64,000 nt of DNA from Aureispira anguillae (GCF_026000115.1 NZ_AP026867.1:899501-963500); one strand, 5' to 3'; shown: positions 55,001 to 63,055, counted from the first letter of the stretch. Notes: generated by a model not told the origin, from the sequence alone. A program made the numbers and translations.

Positions 55001-57703
55001 TTGACAAACTCAGCCGATTATAATACCTTAGAAAATAATACAATTACAGTACTTTCTTCTTCTAGTTTAGCGAATGTAGTTGGAGTATTGGCTTCAGGGA
55101 GTTATACTTCTAGTACAGGAAGTGCTACAGAGGGTAATAATGCCAATCATACTTTACTGACAGGAAATGATATTAGAGGTGGTATCTCTGCTGTTATTTT
55201 TGAAGGGGGAGCGACTAACGTTGAAAATGTTGGAAACCAAATTATTGGAAACATGATTCACGATGCTCAGGATTATGGTATTTATGCCGATGAACAAGAT
55301 AGTTTTGCTGTTAACGGCAACAAAGTGTATGATATACTAGCTGGTGGTAGTGATGCTGTCATGTTATTTGACATTAGAAACTTTACGATTCTAAGCAATG
55401 AAATTACAACGTTGGATTATGGTATTGCGGTATTTGGTGGGTTTAATGATCCTTGTCGAGGTGGTTTAATTGCCAACAATATGGTAGAATCAAACGATGA
55501 AGCATTGTACATTAGAGATGTGAATTTAATTCAGGTTTCTCACAATACCTTCAAAGGAGGCAATCGTACTTGTTTCTTGGATAATCACTTGAACATTGAT
55601 TTCCGTAACAACATTATGGAAACCGCTACAGGAACTTGTTTCTTTTCGTTTGACAATGTAAGTATGGCAGGGATGGATTACAACCTTTATTCTATAACAG
55701 GTAATGGTGATGCTGTAAAATATGGTACTCCAACTTATGCTACTTTAGCCAACTGGCAAACCAACCCTGCGGGGTATGGAGCCAACTCTGTAACAGGAAA
55801 CCCTGGTTTTGTAAACGGTTTGCATGTAAGTGCTGCCTTGCCTGTTGATGCAGGAGTTGCTGGTTTGTTAATCCCAATTTTGGAAGATTTTGATGGAGAA
55901 ACTCGTCCAATGGGTACGGCTCCTGATATTGGAGCAGATGAGCATATTGTAATTGCTGATGATGCAATGGCAGTGGGATTGGTTGCTCCTAGTGGTTGTG
56001 GAGATCCTTCTGCTGACGTAATTGTTGAGATCGCTAACATTGGCTTTAATGCCCTAATTAGTTCTGTGGTAACGGTCAATGTATCAGGTGATGCAACGGC
56101 AACATTCAACACTACGCAACCATCAATTTTACCTGCTACAACAGCACAAATTAACATGGGGACAATTAATACAGCAGCAGGGGGAACATTTAACTTTGAG
56201 GTTATTGTTTCTTCTAGTGCAGATTTAAATCCTTCGAATGATACCTTCCGCATTACATTAAATATTCCTCCAAGTAATCAAATCGCACTGTCAATGACAG
56301 GAGATACAATGGTTTGTGATGGAAATACAGCAGCCATTTCTGCAACAGCTAGCTATGCACCAGCAACAATTCTTTGGTACGATGCTCCAACGGGTGGTAA
56401 TTTGGTACATATTGGCAATGCTTTTACAACAGGAACAATTACGGCTAATACAATGTACTACGCAGAAATACAAGGTTGTAATTCTCCTAGAGCAATTGCA
56501 ACGGTAAATATTGATACTTTAGGTATTAATGTTGATCTAGGAGCAGATCAAACCATTTGTGGTGGTTCTGCTGCTACAATTACTCCAACAGTAACCGTTT
56601 CTCCTGCTACTTCTTTAGTTTGGTCAGATGGCTCTTTAGCGGCATTTATAGAAGCATCTACTTCTGGAATGTATACCGCTACTGTTACGAATATTAATGG
56701 TTGTACCGATACGGATACTGTAAATGTTACGGTATCTCCAACGCCGAATATTGGCAATGCAATCACAAATGTTTCTTGTGGTGGTTTTGGTGATGGCGCT
56801 ATCAATTTGACCGTAACAGGTGGAACGGGACCTTACTCTTACCTATGGAATACTACTGCAACAACTGAAGACTTAACAGGTCTTAATGGTGGTTTTTATA
56901 TGGTAACAGTTACCGATAGTGGTACTACATCTAACTGTGCTTATGTAGCTACTTTCCAAGTAACAGAGCCTACTGCTCTTTTTGCTAATGTTAATGGAAC
57001 AGGTATTGCTTGTGATGGCAACAATGGAACGATTGATATTACAGTAGCAGGTGGTACGCCTAATTATAGTTATAATTGGTCTCCTTCAGCAGCAACTACT
57101 CAGGATTTGACCAATGCTTCAGCAGGTACTCATACGGTAACGATTACAGATGCGAATGGTTGTACTTCTACAGTAGGAGCAACAGTGGCAGGAGCTACTC
57201 CAATTGTAATTACAGTAGATACTATCCATGCTGAGATTTTAGCCATAGCAGGAGGAATTGAAATTACAGCAACAGGCGGAACAGGAAACTTCCAATATGT
57301 ATGGAATACTGGAGCAACTTCAGATGACATTACTGGTTTGGTGGCAGGTTCTTATGATGTAACAGTTACGGATATTACAACAGGTTGTCAGCAAGTATTG
57401 ACTGGAATTGTAGTGCCTTACAAATTGCCTGATTTTGTGAACAATATTCCATCTTTAGAGGCATTCAAATTGTATCCTAATCCAACAGCGGATAAAGTAT
57501 GGGTAAATATGACCTTAAAAGAAACAACTACTGTTCAATTAGAAATCATGGGAGTGACAGGAAAAGTATTGCAATCTTTTGCTCCACGTGAGACGTTAGA
57601 ACAAAATTATGAGATTGATTTATCAACATATCCTTCTGGGGTTTACTTAGCACGATTTATTATTGGGCAAAAAGTAATGACCACAAAGGTTATTGTCGAA
57701 TAA
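52067..57703 (+). CDS. Giant T9SS type A cargo, paralogue with two beta-helix regions
   Basis: 1878 aa. After an N-terminal hydrophobic export signal (LLALVVFFLCSHDTIGQ, residues 13-29) comes a jelly-roll/choice-of-anchor-like domain (WIEDFEGATAATY). Two tandem modules follow, each a CARDB-like domain (NNAGITAMLSPV; NDAGVSDLASPS) plus a right-handed beta-helix (about 345-740 and 865-1250; IQNFVLGNTS, IKNFTIENT). Then come Ig-like (SMTGDTMVCDG), SprB-like (ITNVSCGGFGDGAINLTVTGG) and a type A sorting domain (LYPNPTADKVWV). The first module is a diverged copy of the second. From about 55.2 kb to the stop the DNA closely follows the previous gene. Surface-exposed binding protein by inference. Confidence 0.88.
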   Translation: MNLFIKRFEKIQLLALVVFFLCSHDTIGQLSLPWIEDFEGATAATYTTSQNPIPGLTGTGYSWEGQLGPSGRLRTNAGAGFYHGGSRAITLDRSTSGATVTNYLIANLDLSNYGGSNDLELTFWYSNHGEESSPNDRVWMRGSSSNAWVQVYDLYANRPAVGQYAQVVLDIDALMQTAGQAITSTFQIRFGQEDNFPASSPTASDGFSFDDVSITGSLPLPNNAGITAMLSPVTGAAAGTYPIDVTLHNFGNNALDTVTVEWEMGGVAQPSVLFTGPTLAQSTGTTVNLSAGTAFPAGTTALKFWTSNPNNLPDPENGNDTLEAFFCTGLSGVYTVGTATADYPTFQDALSALYSCGVSGPVTMQVQAGAYTSSLVLDQAIPGISATNTVTWDGSSQTASIIVNGGAAVTLDGANYITIQNFVLGNTSTSQGWGVLLTNTANYNQILNNRVQMPSTNAFNTAGIVATASPNSVGSSGNNANYTLIEGNVITGADRGISLRGQSTSSFNVGNTIRNNDISDADNYGVYSYYQDSLVIEGNYIHDFPSTFHYGVYAFYSNNYDVVGNDIRAEDYGIYMNRSNSQMPPQRRGLVANNMVQSTGDRGIYMVTTRSTDFYHNTIVSAVTACTWSNFDNTIDIKNNIFVSTGLTSFAFETFSVSPLLGMDNNVFYTDPANPNLIDFGGTFTDLADWQTNGLYGYDQNSLEGMPQFNSPTDLHVDGAFLNDKGVVTTVTTDIDGDVRPAIGATSVDIGADEFTPPANDAGVSDLASPSLPITGGFAPVEIVVTNYGISDLASFSVEWEIGGVAQVSVPYTGAPVPVGGTTNMILANINFPQNTTSLRFWTTQPNGVTDERPSNDTLDLNLCPGLAGTYSVGHTTSDFVTAADAIDALMTCGVNGPVTMEFVAGTYTGPWILTEIPGASATNTVTFDGLNAANAILTHNGFGVNTAATLLLDGVDHFTIKNFTIENTGTNTAYGVLLTNSADYNTLENNTITVLSSSSLANVVGVLASGSYTSSTGSATEGNNANHTLLTGNDIRGGISAVIFEGGATNVENVGNQIIGNMIHDAQDYGIYADEQDSFAVNGNKVYDILAGGSDAVMLFDIRNFTILSNEITTLDYGIAVFGGFNDPCRGGLIANNMVESNDEALYIRDVNLIQVSHNTFKGGNRTCFLDNHLNIDFRNNIMETATGTCFFSFDNVSMAGMDYNLYSITGNGDAVKYGTPTYATLANWQTNPAGYGANSVTGNPGFVNGLHVSAALPVDAGVAGLLIPILEDFDGETRPMGTAPDIGADEHIVIADDAMAVGLVAPSGCGDPSADVIVEIANIGFNALISSVVTVNVSGDATATFNTTQPSILPATTAQINMGTINTAAGGTFNFEVIVSSSADLNPSNDTFRITLNIPPSNQIALSMTGDTMVCDGNTAAISATASYAPATILWYDAPTGGNLVHIGNAFTTGTITANTMYYAEIQGCNSPRAIATVNIDTLGINVDLGADQTICGGSAATITPTVTVSPATSLVWSDGSLAAFIEASTSGMYTATVTNINGCTDTDTVNVTVSPTPNIGNAITNVSCGGFGDGAINLTVTGGTGPYSYLWNTTATTEDLTGLNGGFYMVTVTDSGTTSNCAYVATFQVTEPTALFANVNGTGIACDGNNGTIDITVAGGTPNYSYNWSPSAATTQDLTNASAGTHTVTITDANGCTSTVGATVAGATPIVITVDTIHAEILAIAGGIEITATGGTGNFQYVWNTGATSDDITGLVAGSYDVTVTDITTGCQQVLTGIVVPYKLPDFVNNIPSLEAFKLYPNPTADKVWVNMTLKETTTVQLEIMGVTGKVLQSFAPRETLEQNYEIDLSTYPSGVYLARFIIGQKVMTTKVIVE

Positions 57704-57730
57704 TTGACCCTATCTTAACGAATTAAAATT

Positions 57731-57760
57731 GGAGATGTCTTTTAGGCATCTCCTTTTTTT
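57731..57760 (+). terminator. Rho-independent terminator
   Basis: GGAGATGTC pairs with GGCATCTCC (one wobble) around a five-base loop, followed by a run of T. Confidence 0.85.
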
Positions 57761-57801
57761 GTACTTTTATCTATACTTTAAATGTTAAGAGAATTATTAT
57801 T

Positions 57802-58446
57802 ATGATACGGACGACAAATCTGAAATTTGAATATTCTACCAATCAACAGTTTCAATTTCCTGACATTAACTGTCAACAAGGCTCGCATTGGCTGGTTTTG
57901 GGGCAATCAGGCTGTGGAAAAACAACGCTTTTGCATTTGTTAGGAGGTTTGAGAAAACCGAATAGTGGTGAAATTATTGTTCAAAACGAAGCTATTTCTG
58001 CAATGAGTAGCGATGCTTTAGATCATTTTAGAGGGCAACACATTGGGATTATTTTCCAACAGTCGCATTTAGTCAAAGCATTGACCGTCGAAGAAAATTT
58101 GCTGACGGCGCAGTATTTGGCAGGAACCAAGCAAGACAAAGAAAAAATTAGAAATATTCTAACAAAGCTCAATTTAGGCGATAAGATCAAATCAAAACCT
58201 CAAAATTTGAGTTTGGGAGAACAACAACGGGTTGCTATTGCTAGGGCATTAATTAATGATCCTGTGCTTATTCTTGCAGATGAGCCTACTTCTAGTTTAG
58301 ACGATAAAAACTGTAAGGAAGTAGTTGAATTACTATTAGAGCAAAGTAAGAACTTTAATGCAACCTTATTGATTGTAACGCATGATGGGCGATTAAAAGA
58401 ACTTTTTGAACATCAAATTTTATTGGAAGAAGCAAAAGTAGTTTAG
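57802..58446 (+). CDS. LolD-like ABC transporter ATP-binding protein
   Basis: 214 aa, a single ABC ATPase domain with intact motifs: Walker A GQSGCGKTT (residues 34-42), Q-loop FQQSHL, signature LSLGEQQRVAIARAL, Walker B LILADEPTSSLD and H-loop VTHD. The size and motifs fit the LolD/MacB/FtsE family, which drives FtsX-type permeases. No permease gene is adjacent, so its partner lies elsewhere. The stop codon is followed directly by the ATG of the NRDE gene, suggesting coupled translation. Confidence 0.87.
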   Translation: MIRTTNLKFEYSTNQQFQFPDINCQQGSHWLVLGQSGCGKTTLLHLLGGLRKPNSGEIIVQNEAISAMSSDALDHFRGQHIGIIFQQSHLVKALTVEENLLTAQYLAGTKQDKEKIRNILTKLNLGDKIKSKPQNLSLGEQQRVAIARALINDPVLILADEPTSSLDDKNCKEVVELLLEQSKNFNATLLIVTHDGRLKELFEHQILLEEAKVV

Positions 58447-59142
58447 ATGTGTACGCTAACCTATATACCAATTGAGAAAGAAGCCTTCATTTGGACTCAA
58501 AATCGAGACGAATCGCCACTTCGTACGGCTTCAGGTTTAGTGCAAAATACAACTAAACAGTGGATTTACCCACAGGAGCCGCTGAGTGGTGGAACTTGGA
58601 TTAGCATAACTCAGGCAGGGAGAGTGGTTAGCTTATTGAATGGTGCTTTTGTGCAAAATAAATATGTCCCCTCTGCCAGAAGTAGGGGGCTTATGTTGTT
58701 GGACTTTCTGGATTATACCTTCTTAAAAGATTTTGTAGAGCACTATACTTTTGAAGCATTAGAACCTTTTACAATGGTGGTCTATGAGCATGGGACGCTA
58801 TGGGAGTTTCGTTGGGATAAGAAGCAAAAATATTTAAAACAATTAAATGCCCAACAACCTTATATTTGGTCTTCTTCTACCTTATATCCCGCATCTATAA
58901 AAGCTTTGCGCCAACAGTGGTTTGCTGCTTATTTAGAAAATTATCCTGTGAGAACGAGGACTAATATTTTGAATTTTCATCATCATGCAGGAATGGGAGA
59001 TCTTCAAAATGATTTGATTATGGATAGGGGCATGGTCAAGACGGTTAGCATTACTTCGATTGTTAAAACAATAGAGGAAATAGAAATGAACTACTATGAC
59101 CTAGTTCGTAAAAATGTAGCGCAACAAAAATTACGGTTGTAA
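58447..59142 (+). CDS. NRDE (TANGO2-like) family protein
   Basis: 231 aa. It starts with Cys2 in MCTLTYIP and carries the family name motif as TQNRDESPLRTA (residues 18-29), then GGTWISI, VVSLLNGAF and RSRGLMLLDFLD. NRDE proteins have an Ntn-hydrolase-like N-terminus, with Cys2 the likely nucleophile after Met removal. The family is linked to TANGO2 and haem handling in eukaryotes; the bacterial role is uncertain. It begins immediately after the ABC ATPase stop (TAG then ATG) and converges on yigZ. Confidence 0.85.
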   Translation: MCTLTYIPIEKEAFIWTQNRDESPLRTASGLVQNTTKQWIYPQEPLSGGTWISITQAGRVVSLLNGAFVQNKYVPSARSRGLMLLDFLDYTFLKDFVEHYTFEALEPFTMVVYEHGTLWEFRWDKKQKYLKQLNAQQPYIWSSSTLYPASIKALRQQWFAAYLENYPVRTRTNILNFHHHAGMGDLQNDLIMDRGMVKTVSITSIVKTIEEIEMNYYDLVRKNVAQQKLRL

Positions 59143-59151
59143 ACACTTTAC

Positions 59152-59751
59152 CTATATAGATTCAATTTTTACTCCTATAATCTTTTCTAGGCTTTCTTTG
59201 AATCTAGCGATATCATTTTGACGGATGGTAACGGTCAAGGTTGTTTTTTCTTCATAAACAGCATTAAGAATTGTAAACCCCTCATTTTTAAGATAATTCA
59301 TAACATCACTAGTTGCGACATAATCAAAGATGATATGGAATTGGTCTTCAATGATTTTTTCAATAATATCAGCCTGTTCAAAAGCATCTTTAGTCGATTC
59401 TTTATAAGCCCTTTTGAGCCCAGAAGTTCCTAACTTAGTTCCTCCAAAATAACGCACCACCACCGATAGAACATTGGATAAGCCAAAGCTATCGATTTGC
59501 CCTAAGATTGGTCGTCCAGCAGTTCCAGAAGGCTCACCATCATCATTTGCTCTAAAACGTTTGCCATCCAAACCTATTCGGTAGGCATAACAATGGTGTC
59601 TAGCTTTGAAGTGCTCCTTTTTTACTTCTTCTAAACGCTTTTTTACGTCTTCCTCTGAGTAAACAGCAAAAGTGTAGGCCAAAAACTTACTCCCTTTTTC
59701 TTTGTATTCTCCAATACTTGGCTCGGCAATGGTTAGATAGGTATCACTCAT
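59152..59751 (-). CDS. YigZ/IMPACT family protein
   Basis: 199 aa from ATG 59751; an upstream TTG would add five residues and abut the mqnD stop. The N-terminal IMPACT domain is clear: EYKEKGSKFLAY, HHCYAYRIG, ANDDGEPSGTAGRPIL and VVRYFGGTKLGTSGL. The C-terminal DUF1949-like domain (residues 135-199) is a ferredoxin-like fold. A translation-related regulatory role is proposed for the family. It follows mqnD on the same strand and is probably co-transcribed. Confidence 0.88.
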   Translation of the reverse strand: MSDTYLTIAEPSIGEYKEKGSKFLAYTFAVYSEEDVKKRLEEVKKEHFKARHHCYAYRIGLDGKRFRANDDGEPSGTAGRPILGQIDSFGLSNVLSVVVRYFGGTKLGTSGLKRAYKESTKDAFEQADIIEKIIEDQFHIIFDYVATSDVMNYLKNEGFTILNAVYEEKTTLTVTIRQNDIARFKESLEKIIGVKIESI

Positions 59752-59766
59752 ATTGTTTATAACCAA

Positions 59767-60597
59767 TTAGTCAATAAAAATATTGACGGTATTATTTTCA
59801 ATTAATCCTTTTTGAATAGCAGTGTGAAATAGATGTTCAACGGCAGCTTTTCCTTTGGCTCCTAAATCAATAGAAAAATCGTTTACATATAGGTTAATAT
59901 GTTGTTGTACAATTGCTGCACTCATTTCCTGAGCATGTTGCTGGATATAAGGAAGTGCTGCTTGGGGATTGGCAAAGGCAAATTCTATGCTTCTGCGCAA
60001 TACACGATTGATTTTTTGTTGCAGATTCAAAGGCAACGTACGTTTGACAACAATACCACCTAAAGGAATTGGCAACTGAGTGGTTTGTTCCCACCATTCT
60101 CCCAAGTCAATAATTTTGACCAAGCCTCTATCTTGATACGTAAATCGATTCTCATGTATAATCAATCCAGCATCAACTTCCCCTTGGAGCACCTGCTGCT
60201 CAATGTCAGAAAACAATACTTCCTCCTTTTGTTGTGCGGTAGGAAATGCAAGACTCAATAAAAAGTTAGCGGTCGTATATTTGCCAGGAATGGCAATTTT
60301 TTTAGTCGCTAATTCTGTTGTTGGAATGGCTGTCTTGGCAATTAATAAGGGACCACAATTATTACCCAAGGCAGAGCCACTGGTAAGTAGTGCATAGGAA
60401 TTGATCAAATAGGCATAGGCATGGTAACTGAGTTTGGTAATATCCAGCTCGTTTGCAAATGCTTTTTGATTGAGTTGTTCGACATCTCCGAGTTGAACCT
60501 CAAATTCTAGCCCTTCTGTATCAATTTTATGATGCACCATCGCATCAAAAATAAAGGTATCATTGGGGCAGGGAGAATAGCCAAGTGTTAGTTTCAT
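59767..60597 (-). CDS. mqnD: 1,4-dihydroxy-6-naphthoate synthase (menaquinone, futalosine pathway)
   Basis: 276 aa, the normal length. The start LGYSPCPNDTFIFDAMVHHKID is the MqnD signature, followed by GDVEQLNQKAF, ITKLSYHAYAY, SGSALGNNCGPLLI and a periplasmic-binding-protein-like fold with GLIIHENRFTYQDRGL. MqnD turns cyclic dehypoxanthinyl futalosine into 1,4-dihydroxy-6-naphthoate, so this organism makes menaquinone by the futalosine route. It lies between a lipoprotein gene 1 bp upstream and yigZ downstream. Confidence 0.93.
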   Translation of the reverse strand: MKLTLGYSPCPNDTFIFDAMVHHKIDTEGLEFEVQLGDVEQLNQKAFANELDITKLSYHAYAYLINSYALLTSGSALGNNCGPLLIAKTAIPTTELATKKIAIPGKYTTANFLLSLAFPTAQQKEEVLFSDIEQQVLQGEVDAGLIIHENRFTYQDRGLVKIIDLGEWWEQTTQLPIPLGGIVVKRTLPLNLQQKINRVLRRSIEFAFANPQAALPYIQQHAQEMSAAIVQQHINLYVNDFSIDLGAKGKAAVEHLFHTAIQKGLIENNTVNIFID

Positions 60598-60598
60598 C

Positions 60599-61138
60599 TT
60601 ATTCTGTTGTTGGGAGTGGGCTGTTAATGATCTTTTTTGCTAAGGCTGGAATTTTGGCAACCTCTTGCTTGTCTATTTCATTTCCTTCTACAGCAATTCC
60701 TTTTTGTAGAACAGCAATTAACTCCTCATTGTTGAATAAATAATCATAATCCTCTTTGTGTACCCAAATAATGTTGTCTGCCAACCAATAAACATCAATA
60801 AAACCTCCCGTAAGATAAATGATTTTTGTTTTATAGGGGCTAAGCTTTTCTTCTTCTTTGTAATAAGTAGTTGATTCTGCAACAAAGGCCTCATCTCCAT
60901 CTCGGACTGTATAATTGTTAATCGAACCATCTAGTAGCCCTGCATCAATTTTGTCTTTCTGAGTAGTGGCACTTTTGATGGTCGTTTCTAAGTGCACTGC
61001 TGCTGCTTGTTGAGTGGCGGCTTCTTGTTCGGCTCTCTTATCAACTGGCAAGCGTTTAGGAAATGCACTTTGAGAGGGGTCAGCGCTACAGGCTATTGCG
61101 ACCAAGTAAAGGAAAAAAATAAATAAACTATTTTTCAT
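60599..61138 (-). CDS. Lipoprotein of unknown function
   Basis: 179 aa from ATG 61138, which gives a clean lipoprotein signal: KNSLFIFFLYLVAIAC, with the lipid-bearing Cys at residue 17. A polar Ala/Gln/Lys-rich stretch (residues 30-60) is followed by a compact domain, YTVRDGDEAFVAESTTYYKEEEKLSPYKTKIIYLTGG then FIDVYWLADNIIWVHKEDYDYLF. I do not recognise it. It abuts mqnD (1 bp) and so belongs to the mqnD-yigZ transcript. Confidence 0.7.
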   Translation of the reverse strand: MKNSLFIFFLYLVAIACSADPSQSAFPKRLPVDKRAEQEAATQQAAAVHLETTIKSATTQKDKIDAGLLDGSINNYTVRDGDEAFVAESTTYYKEEEKLSPYKTKIIYLTGGFIDVYWLADNIIWVHKEDYDYLFNNEELIAVLQKGIAVEGNEIDKQEVAKIPALAKKIINSPLPTTE

Positions 61139-61152
61139 GATTATGTACTGAG

Positions 61153-61205
61153 TACAGGACAAAAATTATAGCTGTTACAGGTAGATTCATAATTTTTGTC
61201 CTGTA
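61153..61205. repeat. Perfect inverted repeat carrying the dispersed-element ends (copy C)
   Basis: TACAGGACAAAAATTAT at 61153-61169 pairs perfectly with ATAATTTTTGTCCTGTA at 61189-61205 around a 19-base loop. The outer bases TACAGGACAAA are those of the elements at 25.29 and 27.75 kb, so this looks like a minimal family member with the interior lost. It lies between the endonuclease gene's stop and the lipoprotein start (both minus) and could act as a transcript-end hairpin. Confidence 0.8.
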
Positions 61206-61255
61206 TATAGGTGAAAAGTAATGTTAATATAGACAATTAAAAAATACAACCGTCA

Positions 61256-62362
61256 TTATTTAGCAAGAACCAAAGGCTTTGAAAAGCTAGCCACTTGACC
61301 ATTTTGCTCTAAAGTTAATTTAAAGAAATAGATGCCATTGGCTAAATCCTTCGCATCAAAAGTATATTCATAAAGACCTGTTGCTTGCTGTTCAGCAGCT
61401 AATGTTTCTATTTTTTGCCCCCAGTTGTTATAAATTTCTAATACAACTTGTTGCGTACGGTGCAATTGGTAGCTGATGGTAGTTTGTTGTTGAAATGGAT
61501 TGGGATAGCTATCCAATAATTCCAGCCCCATGCTTTCTTGTTTGCTAATGGCATTGGGAGGGCTGCAAGTTGTGGCACAATAACCACAACGTTGAGGAAG
61601 CGTACAGTCCATTACAAAAGGATTGACTCGATTGTTTTGAAAAGGAGCAATTCTAGAAGTACGTAGCCATTCTAAACTATCAACAGGATCATCCAAATGC
61701 CATTGGCAAAGTGTGGCTTTTTGAAGGTGAAAGAAATTAGGATCGGCGGCATCTGCTTCGGATCTATACATTGTATAATAATAAAACATAGCTCTTGCAG
61801 CATTTCCTTTGTGGTCATCTCTAGGTTCAAATAAAATACCATTGTCTTGTTTGCTGTGCAAAGGCAATACATTGGCAGGAGGGGCAGAAGTTAAGGTATT
61901 GGCCTCAAAATACCATTTGTCTACATCATTAGGAGCAATTTCGCCCAAGGGAATAGATCCACGCCCATTATTAGCCGCAGAACGGGTAGGGAACATATGA
62001 TGAAGGTCACTTTTTCCAGCCGAATTAATCGCTTTGCTTTGAGGGTAGGTGTGTTCTGTGTTAACGCTAATGGTGCTGTTGTTGTCTGTCATTGCTGTCG
62101 TTGGGTCTGCCAGAGGGGGAAGATAACGTTTCAAACCCGTATAAACGCAAGTGATGGTATCGTTTTCTTCATAAACATATTTAAACATATTGTCCCTCGC
62201 TTGTCCATAAGAGGGCAAACTTGTCGGCTTGTAGTTTAAACGTAAATTGGTTGTCAATACCGTTCCCGTTTGTCCAGCAAAGACATCTTGATGACTATAT
62301 TGGGCACTTATTTGATGGGTAATTAGGAGGTTGACGAAGAAAAAGAGATATAATTTATGCAT
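61256..62362 (-). CDS. T9SS-secreted endonuclease I family nuclease
   Basis: 368 aa. Signal peptide 1-20 (LLITHQISAQ). Residues 30-260 are the endonuclease I (EndA/NucM) domain with the metal-binding core NTEHTYPQSKA then KSDLHHMFPT (beta-beta-alpha-metal histidines), and NNGRGSIPLGE. Residues 285-368 are a type A sorting domain (DSYPNPFQQQTTISY ... FSKPLVLAK). It should cut DNA or RNA outside the cell, for nutrient gain or prey digestion (inference). The gene is solitary. Confidence 0.9.
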   Translation of the reverse strand: MHKLYLFFFVNLLITHQISAQYSHQDVFAGQTGTVLTTNLRLNYKPTSLPSYGQARDNMFKYVYEENDTITCVYTGLKRYLPPLADPTTAMTDNNSTISVNTEHTYPQSKAINSAGKSDLHHMFPTRSAANNGRGSIPLGEIAPNDVDKWYFEANTLTSAPPANVLPLHSKQDNGILFEPRDDHKGNAARAMFYYYTMYRSEADAADPNFFHLQKATLCQWHLDDPVDSLEWLRTSRIAPFQNNRVNPFVMDCTLPQRCGYCATTCSPPNAISKQESMGLELLDSYPNPFQQQTTISYQLHRTQQVVLEIYNNWGQKIETLAAEQQATGLYEYTFDAKDLANGIYFFKLTLEQNGQVASFSKPLVLAK

Positions 62363-62572
62363 TGATTTGAATGACTAATCATTTCAATGAAGATGAAATG
62401 ATGGATAAAAAAATAATAGAAGGTTGGCAAGATACCGTTTTTTTAGCAGTTTTGAAAAGATAAGTTGTTTGTTAATCGCTTAAGCATAGAAAGCAAGGAG
62501 CGGTAGAAAATCGGAACTGTTGTAATGGGGAATGATTGTTGAATACCCACCAAAAAAAAGACTATCCTATAG

Positions 62573-62777
62573 TAACGATTATCACGAATAAAGTTGCATG
62601 GATAGATATAGCCTTTTTCTCTATGCTAGTCTTTTGTAGCCCTTGCTACAAGCACACGCAGTTCACTACGTTCATCATCATCAAAAGACGAACAGCCTTT
62701 CCAAGGATGTACGTTTTTGCTAAAGAGAAAAATCAGAACATCTCTCTGCTCATAAAATCTATTCGTGATAATCGTTA
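62573..62777. mobile_element. 205-bp element with perfect 18-bp terminal inverted repeats (MITE-like)
   Basis: Ends TAACGATTATCACGAATA (62573-62590) and TATTCGTGATAATCGTTA (62760-62777) are exact inverted repeats. Inside, nested pairings TTTTTCTCT/AGAGAAAAA, GTCTTTTG/CAAAAGAC and GTAGC/GCTAC let the whole element fold as one long irregular hairpin. The outermost bases are TA on both sides, as in elements that duplicate a TA target (IS630/mariner type). No transposase inside. It is not related to the TACAGGACAAA family. Confidence 0.65.
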
Positions 62778-62966
62778 GTTGTTGTCTTAAAATCTAGTTA
62801 TCTTTATATATTATTAGTTCGTTGGGAAAATGTATTCAATTGATTGTTAATAGTTTAGTAGTTTTATTTTTTTTAGTTAAAGTGCTGGTTATGAGTTGGA
62901 TATAACTGCTTGTTTTTGCGTTTTTGACAAAAAAATCAAAACTAGGTAATATAGTGCACAAGCAGC

Positions 62967-63055
62967 TTGGTGCAATGCGCCAACAGGGCTGCCAGCACCG
63001 AAGGTCATCAACGAACTATTATTTATAGTAGTCCGCTAATTAATCAAATAATAGT
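62967..63055 (+). promoter_or_regulatory. Candidate structured 5' leader of the TPR gene
   Basis: A GC-richer patch with a tight hairpin, TTGGTGC-AAT-GCGCCAA (62967-62983), is followed by GGCTGCCAGCACC, whose GCTGC and GCACC can also pair with upstream GCAGC and GGTGC. Then come ACTATTATTT (63015-63024) and AAATAATAGT (63046-63055), perfect 10-base arms. It ends 42 bases before the ATG. No known riboswitch class recognised. Confidence 0.35.

Noticed and set aside
62536-62778. 80-codon plus-strand frame in the inverted-repeat element
   Set aside because: It coincides with the terminal inverted repeats and internal stems, and its start lies outside the element; composition is not protein-like.
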